A stretch of DNA of 64,000 nt from Crotalaria pallida (GCA_037953625.1 CM075655.1:116691001-116755000), one strand, 5' to 3'. Numbered from the stretch's first letter, positions 1-11,867 are shown. Program-made: numbers and translations. Notes: generated by a model not told the origin, from the sequence alone.

Positions 1-450
1 AAGGCTTATTTATGTTTTTGGTACTTAAAAATTTAACGTGTTTTGGTTTTCGTTCTTAGAAGTTATTTTGATCGGGATTAGTCATTAATTTTTCAAAGAT
101 TTTGGTTTTGGTCATTTTTGTAAGAAAAAATCTGTTATTTGTTTGTGTGGTTAGTTGAACACTACATTATCGGTCCACATGGTCTGAGATGACGCCAAAT
201 AAGTGATATGACGAGGATGATACAGATCCACGGGCGTAAAATGGTTCGATACGCAAAATGGTCTCGTACGCAAAATTTTGAGTTCATGGGCCTGAATCGT
301 TCATGTCAGCTAATAATTGATTTTTTCTAACAGAAAAGACTAAAACCAAAATGTTTGAAAAACTAAAGACTAGTCCAATCAAAATAACTTTTAGGGATTA
401 AAACTAAAATACGTCAAATTTTTAAGGATCAAAAATATAAATAAGCCTTT
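1..450. mobile_element. Long-inverted-repeat MITE (non-autonomous DNA transposon), left edge cut by window
   Basis: Positions about 1-135 and 319-450 are imperfect inverted copies of each other. The left arm starts AAGGCTTATTTATGTTTTTG and the right arm ends with its complement (ATAAATAAGCCTTTT). The centre carries no ORF. Long inverted arms without coding capacity fit a MULE- or foldback-type MITE. The target duplication cannot be seen because the left end touches the window edge. Confidence 0.7.
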
Positions 451-1230
451 TAAAAAAAATAAGACCTAAAAAAAAAACAGAGATGCAAGTTTTCTTTAAA
501 AAAATAAAGTTATAGGGGATGAGAAAAAGCAAAATTAGAAATGAGCAAAATGTGACGGTGTTACTTTGACTATCATCCTCACCATCATTCTACTATCACC
601 ATGCCATCAATACCATTTTTATATTGTGTTTACCAAGCATTGAATACAATAAAAATTAATTTTATTGTGCTCTTTATCATATACTTATTTTTACTGGTAC
701 GGTGGTACCTGTGCCGATGCGATGCACGGACCCATGGTTGTTTGGGTTTTGTTAATTGAAGAGTGGGAAAAATTAAGTGTATATTGAAAATTTGAGTGTG
801 GTAGCATAATTATTAATGATATTGTCAAAATTGTGTTCATAAATTTTGTTATATTATTTAGAGATGAAGTTTATGGAAGACTATTATAAAAAAAAAAATA
901 TCATATAAATATATAAATGAATGCATGAAAATTTTTAGAGGATTAGTTATTGAAGTAAAGAATAAGTGAGTAAATAGAAAAAAGGAGTAGACTAAAAACA
1001 TAAAATATAGACTATAAATCATAAATTTCATTAATAAATGTGAAAGTGGAATTAATTCAACAATCCATTGAATTTATTTTTTGGTCACCAAAAACAAAGG
1101 AAAATTGAATTTGTGATTTTGACTTTTTAAAGTAAAAGAGTATAAGCTTCTCATGAAAGCTTATGTTGGAAAGAGCCAAACTTCTCTCATAAACTTATTT
1201 TTGGACGGACTACCACTTGGACTACACTAC
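451..1230. other. AT-rich intergenic DNA, no feature seen
   Basis: I see no gene, inverted repeat or structured RNA here. The sequence is AT-rich with scattered short homopolymer runs. Confidence 0.6.
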
Positions 1231-1237
1231 TATGTAC

Positions 1238-1300
<63 letters not shown>

Positions 1301-1414
1301 GTGGTCCACTATTAAAAACTCATTGGCTTTTCCCACAACTTGGTCAATGAGGGAAAACTTAGGAGGGAACTAATGTAGGAGAGAAATTAAGAAGTGAAAT
1401 CACTTCTCAAATTA

Positions 1415-1459
<45 letters not shown>

Positions 1460-1725
1460 GGGGTCCACTATTAGAAACTCATTGGCTTTACCCACAACAT
1501 GGTCTAGGAGGGAAAACTTATGAGGGAACTAATGTAGGAGGGAAATTAAAAAGTGAAATCACTTATCAAATTATATAATAATAATAATATTGATTATTAT
1601 GGGGTCTACTATTAGAAACTCATTGGCTTTTCCCACAACTTGATCCACGAGGGAAAATTTAGGAGGGAAGTAATGTAGAAGGGAAATTAAGAAGTGAAAT
1701 CACTTCTCAAATTATATAATATATT
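1231..1725. repeat. Three-copy tandem repeat (about 140-160 bp unit) carrying ATT microsatellites
   Basis: Three consecutive units each begin with an ATT/TTA microsatellite and continue with a conserved block containing GGTCCACTATTA, CTCATTGGCTTT and GAAGTGAAATCACTTCTCAA. The conserved blocks start at 1301, 1460 and 1601. The microsatellite shrinks from about 70 bp (1231-1300) to about 43 bp (1417-1459) to a short ATA/ATT remnant near 1576-1600. A 65-codon reading frame across the first microsatellite encodes a poly-leucine run and is not a gene. Confidence 0.85.
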
Positions 1726-1820
1726 GAATATTGATAACTATCCTACCTGTTCATCAAATGAGTTAAAATATCCAAAAACGTGTACTCCGCGAGAGACACC
1801 GATAACGTGAGAAATTATTA

Positions 1821-2115
1821 CTACCTTTATTCCTAAATATAAGTCACTTTTACCTAATTCACATAGATTAAAAAAAGTAATTATAACTCTCAAATTTATC
1901 AAGATATATGTTGTCATTCCAAAGTTACCCTTATTTAAAACTTTACAACTCTATTCATTTCTCTATTTGTTGTAATTATTACCCTATCACCTCTATACAA
2001 TTATAATGAGTGTATCTGAAATAAACTCTATAATACTACCTAGATATTCTAAAATACTTATAAAAAACGACACCAATTCTATCAAATGGTGTCCTATAAT
2101 AAGGGGCGGAAGGAG
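1821..2115. mobile_element. Stowaway-like MITE (degenerate)
   Basis: The element ends with GGGGCGGAAGGAG followed by TA, and starts after TA with CTACCTTTATTCC, a decayed version of the complementary terminus. Sub-terminal inverted segments (ATAAGTCACTTTT versus GGTGTCCTATAAT) agree. Stowaway elements are Tc1/mariner MITEs with CTCCCTCCG-type ends and TA target duplications. Confidence 0.6.
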
Positions 2116-2171
2116 TACTTGATTTTGAATCACAATTTCATTCATGATTCAGACCGATAGAAACTTATATA

Positions 2172-3275
2172 ACAACAACAACAACTAAGCCTTTGTCCCA
2201 CTAGGTGGGGTCGGCTACATGGATCAAACGACGCCATAAAGGCCTATCATAAATCATATCTTTTGATAAGGCATTGATTGTCATATCATTCTTAATTGTT
2301 TCACCTATAGTTTTTCTAGGTCTTCCTCTTCCTCTAGCCCTTATAGTATCCTCCATTTGGTCTACCCCCTAACCGGGGCTTCCACCGGTCTCCTCCACAC
2401 ATGCCCAAACCACCGAAGACGAGATTCAACCATCTTTTCAACAATAGGGGCCACCCCAACTTTTTCTCGAATATACTCATTTATAATCCGATCTTGTCTG
2501 GTGTGCCCACTCATCCACCTCAGCATCCTCATCTCAGCTACATGAAGTTTATTCTCTTGTGTGCCCTTTGCCGCCCAACACTCCGTCCCATATAGCATCG
2601 CCGGTCTTACAGCAGTGCGGTAGAATTTTCCTTTGAGTTTAAGTGGTACCTTCTTATTACATAACACTCCTGAGGCACTCCTCCATTTCATCTACCCTGC
2701 TTGAATCCTATGATTTACATCCTCTCCTATTTCTGCATCATGCTGTAAGTTAGATCCAAGGTACTTAAACTTAGGGACTTGTGCTAAGACATGCTCTCCA
2801 ACCTTCACCTCCCGGGTAGGGCCTATGTGCCTCTTGCCAAAATTACACTTCATATACTCTGTCTTGCTTTGACTGATCCGAAAACCAGACCCTTCTAAAG
2901 CTTGTCTCCACATTTCAATCTTCCCATTTAATTCCTCTCTAGTATCCCCGACAAGAACAATATCATCCGCAAAGAGCATGCATTTGGGCACTGGTTCTTG
3001 GACATGCTAAGTAAGCACATCCAATACCAGTGTAAAGAAGTAGGGGCTCAAACTTGACCCTTGGTGACTTGGTGTAGTCCTATCGTTATGGGAAAATCTT
3101 CTGAAATCTCACTTTGTGTCCTCACGCTCGTCTTGACCCCGTCATACATATCCTTAATGGCTCTAATATAGGCAACCGCACCCCTTTCTTCTCCGGAGCC
3201 TTCTATAATACCTTTCTAGACACTCTATCATAAGTTTTCTCCAAATCAATAAAACAAAATAATATAGGCACTCTA
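2172..3275 (-). mobile_element. 5'-truncated RTE-type LINE with decayed reverse transcriptase
   Basis: Read on the minus strand, this is the 3' part of a non-LTR retrotransposon ORF. The segment ending at 2692 contains the polymerase motif FADD (in CMLFADDIVLVGD) and FKYLGS. It is followed without frame change by a segment with KLKGKFYRTAVRPAMLYGTE, TRQDRI and RLRWFGHVWRRP, a C-terminal signature common in plant RTE-clade LINEs. An in-frame TAG at 2692-2694 separates the two; further stops and shifts lie upstream. The 3' end is a short (TTG)n tail (ACAACAACAAC at 2172-2187 on plus), typical of RTE elements. The element is bounded by a perfect 15-bp target duplication, ATAGAAACTTATATA, at 2157-2171 and 3276-3290. 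It is dead and 5'-truncated. Confidence 0.9.
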
Positions 3276-3449
3276 ATAGAAACTTATATAAAACAAAATA
3301 AATTTAAAAAATGAAAAAAACGTGATAATTATTTTTAATAATTATTAAATTACCATCATCCTAAACCATAAATAAGGTGATAGCATGGGATCAAATAATA
3401 ATTGCCCCATTGCATGAGTCGATTAATCTTGCCGGTACATGTGCCACTA

Positions 3450-3712
3450 CCACAAGTTTTATCTGATCTACAATATAAAAAAACAAAAATAATCCACTGA
3501 TAATATAACCAAAATTTAACTAACTTTTTATTCCAAATATAATCATTCCTAAAATTTTCCCATAATGTGGTTAAATCATTTAATTTTTGTTTCATTCCCA
3601 ATGCACATTTACTAAAATACTTTGTTTTTTATGAATTTGAGAAAATTAAATACACTTAATTAACTTTTTTAACAAGTGTGAATTAATTATTTTTGCTTAA
3701 AAATGAGACTGA
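3450..3712. mobile_element. Degenerate Stowaway-like MITE, family A
   Basis: The interior matches the family A copies elsewhere in the window (for example 36200-36460): it shares TTTAATTTTTGTTTCATTCC, ATGAATTTGAGAAAATTAAA and TTTTTGCTTAAAAATGAGAC. The terminal CTCCCTCCG motifs are worn away, so the boundaries are approximate. Confidence 0.5.
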
Positions 3713-4093
3713 AGTTATTGTATATTTAATATAAAAAAATGAGTTTTCTTAATCTCAGCCCTAAGCACCCCAAAGTGGTTAGGATGTCTGAAAACATAAA
3801 AACATAAGTCCTTTGATTTATTAAATGCATCATTTTCAAAAAATCTCAACCACTTTAAATGCTTATCCTCGGCCCTAAAAAAACCCTAAAAAAATTAATT
3901 ACTCCCTAAAAATTAAGAAAACCACTTTGAGTAATTTTTTTATTTTCAATAATACTTTTTAAAAATATTCATAGAAATTATTTTATTTAAATTTTATTTT
4001 ATTCCCTAATATTTTTTTCTTCTAAAATACTTTTATTATTTTTATAAATTTTAAAAAAATTAATAAATTTTATTTTCTCTTTTTTTTTTTCGT
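3713..4093. other. AT-rich 5' flank of dehydrogenase copy 1, nothing recognised
   Basis: The stretch holds A/T runs only and no recognisable gene. It leads into the TATA-like motif of dehydrogenase copy 1. Confidence 0.5.
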
Positions 4094-4105
4094 TATATTA
4101 TAAAG
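4094..4105 (+). promoter_or_regulatory. Candidate TATA box of dehydrogenase copy 1
   Basis: TATATTATAAAG lies about 43-54 bases before the ATG at 4148. The distance is short, so the 5'UTR would be very short; the assignment is tentative. Confidence 0.4.
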
Positions 4106-4147
4106 GACAGTCTGGTTGAAGAACCAAACTTGCTTTTGCAACTGAAA

Positions 4148-7100
4148 ATGGCAACACAAGCAGAAGCAGAGGTTGAGCATCCCAGGGAGGCTTTCGGATG
4201 GGCTGCTAGGGACACATCTGGGGTTCTCTCCCCTTTCAATTTCTCCAGAAGGTTCTTTTGTAACACACTCCTCCCAAGTACTGTTGCATTCCACGTTTCA
4301 CTAGATCCTCATTTTTTCTTTTTTTAAAACATTCCTTCATTTATTTATTTACTACTATTTAAGTGTTTGATAGTACGTGGTAACTTGTATCCATGTGATT
4401 CATGATCTCATTTTTTTAATCGTCTATGGCTTTATTATCTATTTATTTACAGTAACCTATTTCCAGTACCAGACGCTCTAGATCCATGGCTTGACCTCAT
4501 TTGATTACTCCTTTTTTAAATTTATTTATATAATATTCGTTTATTTTAGTGCCTGGTGGACCAGATCCATGTCATGATTATTGATGTTGGATTCCCGCGT
4601 GACAAAACAGAAAAATCTTTTTTATTTGTAATAATAATATAATATGTGATGTGCAATCCTGATTGATGATTTTATTATTATTATTTTAACCGGGATTTGT
4701 TAATGAAGTGTATAATTTGTTTTTCTTTCTCTCAGGGACACAGGAGAGAAAGATGTGAGATTCAAAGTGCTGTACTGTGGGATATGTCACTCGGACCTTC
4801 ACATGATCAAGAATGAATGGGGCGTTACTACCTTTCCGATTGTACCAGGGTATGCAAATTACTACTGTAGTACTGTAATAAGTAAAGCCTTTCATAACTT
4901 CTTTTTTTGTTTCTTTTTTCTTTTTTCATTCAATTTCTTATTTTCTTAGATTTGTATAGAAAACAGTAAAACACCGAATAAAGTGGCATATTTATAACTT
5001 ACTAACTTAGTACTAATTTGTTAGTTAAAAAAAAAAGGCCTAATTGTATTTAATTGTATAACAATAAAGTTTTTCCTCTTTTATCTTGTTAATCCAATGA
5101 AATGGTGGCAGCACATTAAAAGTCAAATGATAAATTAAAGACAAAAAAAATCTCCATGAAAGAGATCAGTTCTGCCTGATAGAGAAAGATGACCATAACC
5201 ACCCTGGTACCGTTGCATTCAACCATGAATCACCGGCAGAGCTATTAGCAACCACTCCATGAGTTTGGCTTCCCTCTTTGATTCCATCAGATCCACAATC
5301 TGAACCCTCCAATTATCAAACACCACCACAAGTCTCCTTTAAATACGCGGACACTCGACGACATCTTTAGGCTTTGCCACAGTCGTTGCAAATATCTCTG
5401 GCGATGACGATTCATAGTTATAGAAGGCGGTAGTGCCATATTCTTCTTCTTCCTTAGTCAAGCTTAGGAGCATAACTGTTCATAATTTTCTTTTATTTTT
5501 TTTTTAATGTGCTGACACCATTTTACAGGGCTAAGAAGATAAGTTTATTTCCTGGTTTTGGGAGAAACTTTATTAATTTGGTGAATTTAGTCCCCTAGTT
5601 TTCAATTGGTTGCCAATTTCGTTATTGTTGATCTACTAATGAGAGACTGATAGGTGTCTTGGCGTTATCTGCGTCTCCATCGTTGAGGTAAAAAAAAAAC
5701 TGTCATGTCTATAAAACAACAATAATATGTGAAGCTGATTATGGCCACAATTATGGTAGAGTATGGTGGGTGATGTTAGATTATTTGTAGTAGAGTAAAA
5801 GTGGATGAAATTTATTAAACCAATGCAGTGATGACCTTGCAAAGACTTACTTGGTTATTTAACTAACAATTAGTTACTAGTTAGTTATTAGTTATGCTGA
5901 CTTAGTGTAGAATTGACAGTTAATCATTACCTAACTGATTGTATAAATACTCATTGTAATAGTTAGTTACGTAAGTAATACAAGTATCAGAAATTCATTT
6001 TTAGCTTCTCTCTCATTTCTCTGCAAACTCTTTCTAGATTCTTCTTCTTCTTCTAGATTTAACCATTGTTGAATTAGTTATCAAGCTTCTCATATTCTTT
6101 GAAAATTTGAGGTTAAAAACAAAGATGAAAAGGGATTTTCATGAAAAAAATTCATAGAGGTGAATGAATATTATTTAGAAAGTGGAGCATGAAAGAATTT
6201 AACCCTTTAATTTTTGTGAATCTCATGCGTTACAAAATTCTTTCTCCATGTGAAGTTTAATCAAGTAACATTGTTTTTATTTTGTTCATGTTTTAATTCT
6301 AGTTTGGTTTGGCTGCCTGATCACCTGCATTGTTCAATCAAAATTATGCTTTTGTTTATCAATTAAAATGTTTGTAAGTGATTTATATTAGGAACTCTTC
6401 ATGTGATAAATTCATCTGGTTCTTCTTTTATTTTTTTTTTAATAGGCATGAGATTGCTGGTATAGTGACAGAGGTTGGAAGCCAAGTGCAAAAGTTCAAA
6501 GTTGGGGACAAGGTTGGTGTGGGATGCTTGGTTGGTTCATGCCGTTCATGCCAAAGTTGCGATGACAATCTTGAAAATTACTGTCCAAAAATGATTCTCA
6601 CTTACAGCTCCAAGAATGTTGATGGTACCATCACTTATGGAGGCTACTCTGATTCAATGGTTGCTGATGAACACTTTATTGTTCGCATTCCAGATAACCT
6701 ATCACTTGATGTTGCTGCTCCTCTCCTTTGTGCTGGAATTACAGTGTATAGCCCTTTGAAATATTTTGGACTTGACAAGCCTGGTTCACATGTTGGTGTG
6801 GTTGGCCTTGGTGGACTAGGCCATATGGCTGTGAAGTTTGCCAAAGCTCTGGGTTCTAAGGTGACAGTGATTAGCACATCTCCTAATAAAAAGAAGGAAG
6901 CCATTGAACATTTAGGAGCTGACATATTTGTGGTCAGCCGCGAAGAAGATCAGATGCAGGTACGATGTTAAAAATTTGATTATTTGCAGAGATTACATAT
7001 CTTTGTGAAAAATGAAACTTGAATAGGCATGCGTCCATGTAGGCACAACCAATTAGAATCTAATTAATTATTTAAAAAAAGTAACCTAACTCTTTAGTAT

Positions 7101-7999
7101 ATTATCTTGATATTCTGATGGTTGTGCTTACTTAGACACATGCCTATGCAAGTTTCAGTTCGATAAATAAATACTCAAGCATCAACTTTTAATGTTCTGC
7201 ACTGTGTAGGCTTTAACCGGCACCTTGGATGGTATCATTGACACGGTCTCTGCAGCTCATCCTCTCATGCCTTTGATTAGTCTTTTAAAGTATCATGGAA
7301 AACTTATCATGGTTGGTGCACCAGAGAAGCCTCTCGAGTTACCAGTTTTTCCTTTACTTCTGGGTAAGCATGTGAAAACTAATATCATAGGTTATGCACA
7401 TTTTAGTAAAGATCCCCATGCCGCATCTCAGAATTGAAATAAGCTTGAAGTTGATGCTTGATGGATTATTGGAACGTTCACCATCATTTTTGGTATACTG
7501 CCTTGTTTAGCAAGCATTGTAAAGGATGTTGATTTCAATCCTCTTCTGTTATGTTGTAACAACAAGATATGGTCTTATGATCTTGTTGGAGAATGAAAGA
7601 CATGAATTACATTTCAAAGAATTTGTATCTTTCTCTTTCCAACAAGACCATGTCTTGTTCCTTTTTTTTTTTTTTTTTTAAACACAGGAGACGATTCAAA
7701 CTCGAATGCTTGAATGAAAAAATGTACATTGCAGAATGATTTGAAGATTAAAATTGAAACTTGAAGGTTACTAATATATGTCATTGTTAGCAGGGAGGAA
7801 GGTTGTTGGTGGCAGTTCAATTGGAGGATTGAAAGAAACGCAAGAAATGATTGATTTTGCTGCTAAACATGGCATAAAACCTGACATCGAGGTTATTCCA
7901 ATGGATTATGTCAACACTGCAATGGAGCGGCTCCTCAAAGTAGATGTGAAATATCGATTCGTGATCGACATTGGAAACACACTGAAGGCAAGCTCTTGA
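4148..7999 (+). CDS. Cinnamyl-alcohol/mannitol dehydrogenase-like protein, copy 1 (363 aa, 5 exons)
   Basis: Exons read from GT-AG borders and frame: 4148-4251, 4736-4849, 6446-6959, 7210-7363, 7794-7999; they sum to 1092 nt. The product is a zinc-dependent medium-chain dehydrogenase of the CAD/ELI3 (mannitol dehydrogenase-like) family, expected to interconvert alcohols and aldehydes with NADP(H) in the cytosol. Catalytic zinc ligands are visible as Cys52 (YCGICHSDLH), His74-Glu75 (GHEIAG) and Cys168. Structural zinc ligands are Cys105, Cys108, Cys111 and Cys119. The cofactor loop GLGGLG spans 193-198, followed by STSPNKKK. The length is normal for the family (about 355-365). Intron 2 (1.6 kb) contains a possible LTR fragment. 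It is the most diverged of the three tandem copies. Which alcohol it uses (cinnamyl, mannitol or other) cannot be decided from sequence. Confidence 0.92.
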
Positions 8000-8601
8000 A
8001 TATAATTCATATTTCAGAGACTGAACGTATGCAAGAGGAAAAGGGCAAAAGGCTGAGAGTAACGTTGATCCTTTTTTCCTCAGTATCATATATAATATGT
8101 GTGTGTCTTTATTGTTTTTTTTCCTTGCTTGGAGGATTTAGTATCTCGCTCGAACAAATTATGTAATGCAGGGAGGATTGGAAGCACGATTATAATCCAA
8201 CTGGATTGGAATGAAAATTGTCTTATATTATTACGATCTATAGACAAGACATTCTATGTGATTATGGAGATTTAACGTACAAATCGCAGCAAGCTAAGAA
8301 ACTCAAATTTATGAACGAATCATCAACCGAAAATATAAAATAAAATTGAACTAGAATTATTGTTATGTGATACTAGTATTTATTTTGTTGGTGGTTCATG
8401 TGGATGTTATGCCGGTGATAATAGAAAAAAAGATTAATGGGCATGCATCCACGAATGGTTTATTTTTTTTACAATGTTTCAAGAGAATTGATATTCTCAC
8501 CATGTTTTTTTAATTTTTAAATCCATTTTTATACGCAACTTTTTTCCCGTGGAGAAAGCATAATAACCGAGTATTGAATTGGGCTAGTCAACAATTATCT
8601 A
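8000..8601. other. 3' flank of dehydrogenase copy 1
   Basis: This holds the 3'UTR and downstream AT-rich DNA. The first about 60 bases after the stop (TTCAGAGACTGAACGT) are closely matched after copy 2 (13574-13589), showing that the duplication included the 3'UTR. No other gene is seen. Confidence 0.6.
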
Positions 8602-8884
8602 CTCCCTCCGGCTCGAATTATAAGCAATAAAAAACATATTACTCTTGGTTTAAAATATATGCAAAATTAACTAACTTTATTAAATTTTGTTTCATTTCCT
8701 ATGCCACTTTCCTAAAACATCTCTAGAAAATTGTAATCTTAATTAATTTTTGTTTCATTCCCAGTAGTACTTTCCAAAAATACCTCTATTTTTTATAAAT
8801 TTGAGAAAATTAAATACAATCAACTAAATTTCTTAATAAGCGTAAAAAATGGTTAAAATTGCTTATAATTCGAGTCGGAGGGAG
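8602..8884. mobile_element. Stowaway-like MITE, family A (intact ends)
   Basis: Terminal inverted repeats CTCCCTCCGGCTCGAATTAT and ATAATTCGAGTCGGAGGGAG are flanked by TA on both sides (8600-8601 and 8885-8886). The interior shares the TTTGTTTCATTCCCA and AATTTGAGAAAATTAAATAC blocks with other family A copies. No coding capacity. Confidence 0.9.
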
Positions 8885-9051
8885 TAGTGATTATTGATTG
8901 ACATTTACAATAAAAAATAAGCATACAAATATTAATAGTGTAAGATTTTCTTTCGGTATTTTCTCAATAAAAAGGATTGTATTAATTTTTTTGTGACCCA
9001 ATAAAAAAACCTTTCATGTATTTTGATGCTATTTAAATGTTATATCAACTA

Positions 9052-9301
9052 CTCCCTCCGTTTTGTAAGTAGTGCTTAACTGTTTATGGAGCTTTTGTGC
9101 CATGTTTCATATATATTGTTTTTTTACAAAACTTAAAACATAATTAATTATCTTTTTTCAACATAACCTTATTTATTACACTATTTTTTTCACGTCCAAT
9201 GTATTTCTTTCTCTTCAATAATGATTACATATGTGTATCATTTAACCATATCTTAATATTGATGCATAACCTTAAAACACACTACATATGAAACGAGCGA
9301 A
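9052..9301. mobile_element. Degenerate Stowaway-like MITE
   Basis: The left end, ACTCCCTCCGTTTTGTAAGT, is a good Stowaway terminus. The right end (ACTACATATGAAACGAGCG) is a poor complement of it. The interior is AT-rich. Boundaries are approximate. Confidence 0.45.
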
Positions 9302-9466
9302 TAAATACAAATATAAATTATAAATTTTACAATTAAATTCTTAAATCATTTAGGTAAAACAAACACTTTTATAATTAAATTTTCGAAAAAAAATAAGTGA
9401 CTCTCATTTCTTTCTCCCTCTCTTGACACTTCTTCATCATTTCTTTTTCAACCCTTTTTCAACGCA

Positions 9467-10131
9467 GGGTCAGTTTGAAGACTAATTCTTCAATGCTGCA
9501 AACTTAAATAGCGGCACTGATGCTTCTGAAATTTTAACCATTGATTTAATTTTAACGGTTGAAATTAAAATGATAAAAATAAATAAAAAAAACAAAATAT
9601 CAATTTAGCCCTTTCCCCGTTCTATTCACCATCTCCACCTTTTCATCCATCCCTTCCACTGCAATTCAAAGTGGAAAACCTTGGCAGTGGTGGGACTATG
9701 TGATCGATTTTTCAATCCGGTGCCCAATGAGAGAGAATAAGTTCACCGAAGAGTGCTCAGATCTTGTCATTAAATCTCTTGGTAGGTTGGACACTTCATG
9801 TTTCTTTGCATACCTTTACCATTTAGTTCTATTTCCTTTGGTGTTTAGTGTGTGGCAAAAATTTCCTAATGGCAATAAGAAGAAAAATCATATAACACGT
9901 GTTTTGGCACACCAGAAACCTCATAACAATTGGAGGTGGTGAGTGGAAGAAAAGTGGATGGAGGGACAGTTTTGGGTTGGGTGGCAGAGTAGATGAGTGA
10001 AATGGTGGATGAGATTGGGTGAAGGTTAAAAGCAAGAATAAAAATGTCTTTTCATGCTAATTAAAGTTGCAGCATCACTGCTTCTTTCTATGTTTGCAGC
10101 ATTGAAGAATTCCTCCAGTTTGAAATGACCC
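9467..10131. mobile_element. Non-autonomous TIR element (about 665 bp)
   Basis: The left end GGGTCAGTTTGAAGACTAAT continues to CTTCAATGCTGCAAAC. The right end reads GTTTGCAGCATTGAAGAATT and runs to TTTGAAATGACCC. These are imperfect inverted repeats of about 38 bp. No convincing flanking target duplication was found, so the superfamily is open. An 80-codon frame inside (9700-9942) resembles no protein I recognise. Confidence 0.65.
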
Positions 10132-10708
10132 TTCCTTGCATGGATATACTATCAATCTCAAGTCCCAACAATTGACGAAGGTAGTGGTTGGAACACTATT
10201 AAAGCTGCGTTTGGTTTGGCGTTTTGGAGATGCTAAACGCGCGTAGGCTTTCGTATTTCGAGGGCACCAAAAATGTTTTCAAACATGCACTAAAAAACAA
10301 CAGGAAATTTCAAAGTTTTTTTCGCTACAATTGCCAAGAAGAACCGGAATATGCAATCTGTGAAAGAAGAAAGATTGAAGAAGAGAGTTGCGGAAGATAT
10401 ATATCGAGAGTGGAAGGGAAAAATGAGGGCCAAGCAATTTTTTGTTCGGATTTAATTATAAAAATATTCATTTTACTCGATGATCCAAAAATTTAATTAC
10501 AAAATTTATGATTTATATTTGTAACTAGTCAAAACATATTAGGATATGACATTTTTTTTTATTAAACCACTTAAAAAATATAACAACCTTTTTATTGGAA
10601 AGACAAAAAACAATCGTCAAAGAAAAATAGTGTATATATATATGAACACCTTGTTGAACTCGGGTCCAATTTTCCCGTCTAGAACACCATGTTTAGCAAA
10701 ACTTGGAC
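10132..10708. other. Intergenic DNA, no confident feature
   Basis: A 90-codon open frame at 10224-10496 shows no recognisable domain, and no homologous copy is seen in the window. I do not call a gene here. Confidence 0.5.
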
Positions 10709-10917
10709 GACCTTTTTTTTTTTACCTTTTCTTTTCACACCCTCCATTTTTTTTCTCACCCCCCATTTTTTCCGCCTCACATGAGGTGGAAGTGTAAATT
10801 TATTGGTTTTTCCGCCTCTCAAGAGGCGGAAAGAATGAAAAAAGCACTTCCGCCTCATGTGAGGCGGAAAAAATGGGGAGTGGAGAGAAAAATGGAGGGT
10901 GTGAAAAGAAAAAGGTC
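10709..10917. repeat. Foldback (hairpin) element with CCGCCTC/GAGGCGG palindromes
   Basis: Positions 10709-10794 and 10845-10917 are inverted copies (GACC-T-run-CACACCCTCCATTTT against AAAATGGAGGGTGTG-GGTC). Each arm contains a CCGCCTCACATGAGG-type palindrome, and the loop holds a third, CCGCCTCTCAAGAGGCGG, at 10812-10829. The frames running through it on both strands are by-products of the palindrome. Confidence 0.8.
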
Positions 10918-11289
10918 TTTTTTTTTTTTTTTTTAATTTCTTTTGGCCAAGTAGATGATTCAAACTCAATAAGGTCCGGAATAATTCCAAATAAACAATA
11001 CCCCTTCACACATACATATATAAATACCCATTCACTTTCACATGGGACGGGTGTCACCATATTGGAGTACGGGGATCATCACATGGGATTATTATCTTGT
11101 TTCATTCCCGAAATAAGTTTATTAAATTAATGTATTTTTTTAATGAATTTGAGAAAATTAAATATATATAATTATTTTTATTAATACTTGTGTCGGTAGT
11201 TATTTTTGTTAATAAACAAGATTGAATGAAGTATTTGCCAATTATGCTAGGCCTTACTGGTTTCTTAACAAAATTTTAGTATCTATTTA

Positions 11290-11481
11290 TTTTTTTTGGT
11301 GTACACCAACCGGTACCCGAATTTGGTTTACCCAAAATCCGACTCATCCGGTCCGACCCAACTGAGCTCGCACTAAGCGGTAGAGGTCTCCCAGCGGGGG
11401 TTGCTCCATACCCAAGGCTCGAACTCGAGACCAATTGGTTAAGGGACCAAGTGAGCTACCACTTGACTAACCCACGTTGAT
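11290..11481 (-). mobile_element. tRNA-derived SINE
   Basis: On the minus strand the element begins near 11481 with a tRNA-like A-box region (TAGTCAAGTGGTAGCTC) and a B-box (GAGTTCGAGCC), and ends in an A-rich tail (T-run on plus at 11290-11298). A perfect 20-bp target duplication, AAAATTTTAGTATCTATTTA, lies at 11270-11289 and 11482-11501. Confidence 0.92.
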
Positions 11482-11501
11482 AAAATTTTAGTATCTATTT
11501 A

Positions 11502-11859
11502 ACTGTTACTAGTATCATTTTAAATGACAAAAAAATGAAATTGTCCAGAATCAACTAGTAATAATTTTGTTAAGAAAAAAAGCTTATCTTTGTCTTGGGA
11601 AATGTCATGCAATACCTATCGTCGCCTACAAAACAAAAAAACAAAGGCATCATCAATATTAATAAAAAAATTGTTAGGTAATCAAGAATCTATAATTTTT
11701 TATCCGTATAAATTATCGTTTTTTTTTATGACTTTTTTACTTTTATTTTTAGTTCATAAAATAAGTTATGGATGATCACGATCTAATGGTGTACTTAACC
11801 ATCCAAAAATTGAAAGCAGAGACTTCAAGCACCACCATTCTCATCTTTCATAGTCTCAT
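11502..11859. other. AT-rich 5' flank of dehydrogenase copy 2
   Basis: There is no gene. This is the upstream flank, leading into a promoter-proximal block shared with copy 3. Confidence 0.5.
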
Positions 11860-11867
11860 ATATCCTT

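Noticed and set aside
1153..1350. 65-codon frame with a long poly-leucine stretch
   Set aside because: It is a translation of an ATT microsatellite with no start context or homologue in the window.
5820..6060. Possible LTR or solo-LTR in intron 2 of dehydrogenase copy 1 (TAGTTAGTTA repeats, then TTCTCTCTCATTTCTCTGC)
   Set aside because: It resembles a plant copia LTR end, but neither matching ends nor a target duplication could be found.
7662..7715. T-run plus GATTCAAACTCGAATGC in intron 4 of dehydrogenase copy 1 as a SINE
   Set aside because: It has a weak reversed B-box only; no A-box or target duplication was seen.
10546..11130. Several overlapping frames on both strands
   Set aside because: They arise from the GAGGCGG foldback and T/A runs; the two strands give near-identical peptides because the DNA is an inverted repeat.
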